A stretch of DNA of 64,000 nucleotides from Actinomycetota bacterium (GTDB lineage: Bacteria; Actinomycetota; Thermoleophilia; RBG-16-64-13), in contig JADQBG010000003.1 of the NCBI GenBank assembly GCA_016278725.1, positions 62,001-126,000 on the forward strand. Direction: 5' to 3'. Position numbers and translations under genes: made by a program. Under the pieces are notes generated by a model. That model did not search any database and had not been told where the DNA came from. It saw only the letters and a list, made by a program, of their open reading frames with translations. Below are positions 61,072 through 64,000 of this stretch, in pieces (position 1 is the first letter of the stretch; the number at the start of each line of letters is the position of its first letter).

Positions 61072-62208
61072 ATGGCGATCTGCGCCGATGCCCTCTTTGG
61101 CGAGCTCGTGGGTCAGCGGCGGGCGCGCGCCATCCTCGAACGCGCCCTCGAGACCGGGCCCTCGCACGCCTATCTGTTCAGCGGCCCGCCCGGTGTGGGC
61201 AAGACCGAGGCGGCACTCGCCTTCGCGGCGGCTCTATGCTGCAACGAGGGCGGTTGCGGCGTGTGCCCGGTATGCCGCCGGGTCCGCGAGGGCATTCATC
61301 CGGACGTCGACCTGGTCTCGCCCGAAGGCACTTTCATCACCGTCGCCCAGATCCGTGAGATCAACCACGATACCTCTCTGCGCCCTTTCGAGTCCCGCTC
61401 GCGGGTGACCATCATCACCGAAGCCGAGGCCATGAACACAGAGGCGGCCAACGCTTTTCTCAAGACCCTGGAAGAGCCCCCGCCTCACGCATACTTCTTG
61501 CTCGTGACCAGCGCCCTCGAGCGCCTGCTGCCCACGATCGTCTCCCGCTGCCAGCGCGTAGCCTTCCAACAGGCGCCGGCACCGGAGCTGGAGGCCTATC
61601 TTCGTGGCTGCTGCGCGGTAACCGATCTCGAGGCCAAATCCTTCGCCCGCGCCTCCGAAGGCAGCCCGGCCTACGCCCGGCGTCTGGCCGAGTCCGCCCC
61701 GGCCCGCGAGCACCGCGCTCAACTGATCAACTGGGCCCGCCGGGTGCCCGAGGCCTCCTTCTACGACCTGGGCGTCGCGGCCGACGAGATCCTGGCTTCG
61801 CTCGAGCACCTGGGCGAGGAACGAGCCGCCGAGCTGGAGGCGGCGCGCGAACGGCAACGGGATTGGGCGGGCGACGCGCGAACGCGCAACCGCATCGAGA
61901 AACTCTATGATCAGCGGATCAAAAGGGAGCGCCGGCGCGCCCAGGCCGACGGGCTGGCCGAGGTGCTGCGCGTGTTTGCCGGCTGGTATCGCGACCTGGC
62001 CACGGTGGCGGTGGGGGCGGAGCAGGCGGCGCTCAATCAGGATTATCTCTACGAGCTCAGAGACGGGGCGTTTGTGGGGATGGTCCCCGGTTACCTGGGG
62101 GCGGTGGACGCGGTCAAAAGGGCCCAGGAGCGTTTTCGCTATAATGTGGACGCGAAGTGCACTCTCGAGGACATGCTCCTCGCCATCAAGGAGGCCCTCC
62201 TTCCGTGA
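61072..62208 (+). CDS. holB: DNA polymerase III delta-prime subunit
   Basis: The 378-residue clamp-loader subunit has an AAA+ domain with Walker A SGPPGVGKTE, a zinc-binding set of cysteines (CCNEGGCGVCPVC) and the SRC motif in TIVSRCQRVAF. The Walker B region is replaced by ITEAEAMN, usual for this non-hydrolysing subunit. The C-terminal collar domain is recognisable. ATG 61072 is used. It overlaps the next gene by four bases (GTGA), and tmk-holB-ricT is a common bacterial order. Confidence 0.92.
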   Translation: MAICADALFGELVGQRRARAILERALETGPSHAYLFSGPPGVGKTEAALAFAAALCCNEGGCGVCPVCRRVREGIHPDVDLVSPEGTFITVAQIREINHDTSLRPFESRSRVTIITEAEAMNTEAANAFLKTLEEPPPHAYFLLVTSALERLLPTIVSRCQRVAFQQAPAPELEAYLRGCCAVTDLEAKSFARASEGSPAYARRLAESAPAREHRAQLINWARRVPEASFYDLGVAADEILASLEHLGEERAAELEAARERQRDWAGDARTRNRIEKLYDQRIKRERRRAQADGLAEVLRVFAGWYRDLATVAVGAEQAALNQDYLYELRDGAFVGMVPGYLGAVDAVKRAQERFRYNVDAKCTLEDMLLAIKEALLP

Positions 62209-63413
62209 CCGACGTCGTCGGCGTAGTTTTTGAACCTGGCGGAAAAGTCTACTACTTCGATCCCGGCAACATGTCGCTGGGCAAGGGGGAGCAGGTGGTC
62301 GTCCAGACCGCCCAGGGCAACGAGATGGGACAGGTAGTCCAGGCGCCCCACGAAGTATCCCCGGAGGAAATCCAGGCGCCGCTCAAACGCGTGGTGCGCC
62401 CGGCCGATAGCGAAGACCTGCGGATCGTGGCCGAGAACGAACGCCTGAAGGAATCCTTCCTGCAAACCTGCCGCGAGCTGATCGAGAAGCACGGCCTCGA
62501 TATGAAGCTGGTCGACGCGGAAGTGGCTTTTGAAGGCGGTAAAGTCACCTTTCATTTCTACGCCGACGAACGGGTCGACTTCCGGGCGCTGGTGGCCGAG
62601 CTGGCGCGGACGCTCAAGCGCCGAATAGAACTGCGGCAGATCGGAGCGCGGGAAGAGGCCAGGTTGATCGGGGGCATGGGACCCTGCGGCCGTAAGCTCT
62701 GCTGCTGCTCCTTCGGCGTCAGTCAGGACCCGGTCTCGATCCGGATGGCCAAAGAACAGCAACTCCCGCTGAATCCCACCAAGATCTCCGGCCTCTGCGG
62801 CCGCCTGATGTGCTGCCTCAAATACGAGCAGGATCAGTACGTGGAGTTCCGCAAGACCGCCCCTCGCTGCGGCACGCGGGTCGAGACCTCGGCGGGGATG
62901 GGGACCATCGTCGCGCACAAGGTGCCCAAGGCCGCGGTGGCGGTGCGCTTCGAGGACGGCGAGACGATGGACTTCCCGGTGGTCACCTGCAACTGCGGGG
63001 ACAAGCCCTGTCTGGTGGTCGAACGCTGCCAGGCGGAGGAGGGTCCGTATCCCGCTGTGGACGAGGAGGATTCGGGCGAGGAAGCACCCGCGGGCGCCTG
63101 CGACCAACCTCTGTGGCAGCAGGACCCCGAGGCCCGGCGGGAAGATTTGGGCAATCTCGAGGACGGCCCGGCCGACGGCGTCACCGACACCGAAGACGAA
63201 GAGCATGGCAGGCTGGCCTCTGCCGAAGCCAAAACCCAGGGGCGAGGAGCCAAAGGCCCCGAGGGCCAAGGTAATGGGCAAGAGCGGGAAAGCCAGGCGC
63301 AAGATCCGGGCAAGCAGGGCGGGACCGCCCAGGACGAGGGCCGCAATCGCCGCGGCCGCGGCGGCCGTTCACGCCGCCGCCGTAAGCCGCGCCCGCCTCG
63401 CTCTCAGGACTAA
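62205..63413 (+). CDS. ricT: PSP1-domain protein RicT/YaaT-like
   Basis: The 402-residue protein is of the RicT family, which in Firmicutes is part of a complex with RicA and RicF that affects RNA maturation and phosphorelay. The PSP1 core is about 1-265, with cysteine clusters GPCGRKLCCCSF and LCGRLMCCLKYE that in RicT form Fe-S sites. The C-terminal 130 residues are low-complexity and end in a highly basic Arg/Gly/Pro tail, likely RNA-binding. GTG 62205 overlaps holB; its AAGGAGG is in a self-complementary stretch. Confidence 0.9.
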   Translation: MTDVVGVVFEPGGKVYYFDPGNMSLGKGEQVVVQTAQGNEMGQVVQAPHEVSPEEIQAPLKRVVRPADSEDLRIVAENERLKESFLQTCRELIEKHGLDMKLVDAEVAFEGGKVTFHFYADERVDFRALVAELARTLKRRIELRQIGAREEARLIGGMGPCGRKLCCCSFGVSQDPVSIRMAKEQQLPLNPTKISGLCGRLMCCLKYEQDQYVEFRKTAPRCGTRVETSAGMGTIVAHKVPKAAVAVRFEDGETMDFPVVTCNCGDKPCLVVERCQAEEGPYPAVDEEDSGEEAPAGACDQPLWQQDPEARREDLGNLEDGPADGVTDTEDEEHGRLASAEAKTQGRGAKGPEGQGNGQERESQAQDPGKQGGTAQDEGRNRRGRGGRSRRRRKPRPPRSQD

Positions 63414-63449
63414 TCCTTCGTCTCTCGGGGGATGGGCCGTGACACGCGA

Positions 63450-64000
63450 ATGAAAGCGCTGGCCAAGACAGCCCCCGGCATCGGTCTCCAGTTGGTCGAC
63501 GTCGACCCGCCTGCCTACGGCACCCACGACGTGCTCATCCGCATCTTGAAGACCGCCATCTGCGGTACCGACGTGCACATCTGGGATTGGGATGACTGGG
63601 CGCAGAGGACCATCCGCGTTCCCAGCGTGGTCGGACACGAGTTCGTCGGGGTGATCGAACGGTTGGGTGAGGAGGTGCAGGGCCTCCACCTCGGTCAGGT
63701 GGTCAGCGGCGAAGGCCACATCGTCTGCGGGCACTGCCGCAACTGCCGCGCCGGACGGCGGCACCTCTGCCCCAACACCTCTAGCGTCGGCGTCACCCGC
63801 GCCGGCGCCTTTGCCCAGTGGTTGTCGCTCCCGGCCTCCAACGTCTGGCCTCTCGCCGAGGCCATCCCACTCGAGGTCGCGGCGATCTTCGATCCTTTGG
63901 GAAATGCGGTGCACGCGGCGCTGTCCTTCGACCTGGTGGGCGAGGACGTGCTTATCGCCGGTGCCGGACCGATCGGCTGCATGGCGGTCGCCATCGCGCG
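63450..64000 (+). CDS. tdh: L-threonine 3-dehydrogenase (3' partial)
   Basis: The visible 183 residues match Tdh closely: MKALAKT, then [19 protein letters not shown] with the catalytic-zinc Cys, VVGHEFVG, and the structural-zinc segment with [33 protein letters not shown] and the NAD-binding GAGPIGCMA follow. It oxidises threonine to 2-amino-3-ketobutyrate. ATG 63450 is at the family start; ATG 63432 in frame would add six residues. The gene continues past the window. Confidence 0.93.
   Translation, partial: MKALAKTAPGIGLQLVDVDPPAYGTHDVLIRILKTAICGTDVHIWDWDDWAQRTIRVPSVVGHEFVGVIERLGEEVQGLHLGQVVSGEGHIVCGHCRNCRAGRRHLCPNTSSVGVTRAGAFAQWLSLPASNVWPLAEAIPLEVAAIFDPLGNAVHAALSFDLVGEDVLIAGAGPIGCMAVAIA

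Overview
The window is gene-dense and GC-rich, with many GTG and TTG starts, short or overlapping gene junctions, and no rRNA, tRNA, transposase or CRISPR array that I can see. The gene set suggests an anaerobic or facultatively anaerobic, respiring bacterium. It holds multiheme c-type cytochromes, the futalosine menaquinone pathway, an Flx-Hdr electron-transfer complex, an 11-subunit complex I, TatC and a hydrogenase maturation protease. A DUF3052 protein and the start-codon usage fit an uncultured actinobacterial lineage (Coriobacteriia- or Geothermincolia-like). That placement is an inference without a marker-gene tree.

Layout. 2-2783: three tandem cytochromes with 11, 12 and 10 CxxCH motifs, ending at a strong hairpin. 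2850-5995: a diguanylate cyclase, a PATAN (DUF4388) protein and a GT4 glycosyltransferase. 6003-10468: a PRC-barrel/membrane-protein operon divergent from a TPR protein and a secreted Ig-like protein. 10592-19016: hemL, rex and the quinone genes mqnL, mqnP, ubiE, mqnE, mqnA and mqnC as one co-directional run. 19304-26556: hdrCBA followed by flxDCBA. 26630-32091: an accessory stretch with two hydrolases, two SHOCT proteins, a monoheme cytochrome, a thioredoxin-like protein, a methyltransferase remnant, a PhnD-like gene interrupted by an in-frame TGA, and DUF3052. 32190-36345: an FAD oxidoreductase with a four-cysteine motif plus an SsuABC-like transporter whose ATPase gene has a damaged 5' end. 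36463-39261: a cation exchanger and a DedA-PAP2 fusion. 39262-40573: hydrogenase maturation protease and tatC on the minus strand. 40871-51036: nuoABCDHIJKLMN behind a promoter that carries a very good Rex operator. 51118-54165: transglutaminase-like, gamma-glutamyltransferase and DUF3786 genes on the minus strand. 54348-64000: amidohydrolase, TPR, STAS, topA, DUF1002, tmk, holB, ricT and a partial tdh.

How it may work together (inference). Flx-Hdr would oxidise NADH and could make reduced ferredoxin. The complex I, which has no NuoEFG here, could take electrons from ferredoxin through NuoI, reduce menaquinone and pump ions. Quinol could then feed the multiheme cytochromes. Rex, encoded beside the heme and menaquinone genes, would tie complex I expression to the NADH/NAD+ ratio. 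The observations most worth a second look are the TGA-interrupted PhnD-like gene, which has a SECIS-like hairpin downstream; the cytochromes with MPHP repeats; the Rex site at nuoA; and the FAD oxidoreductase/transporter cluster.
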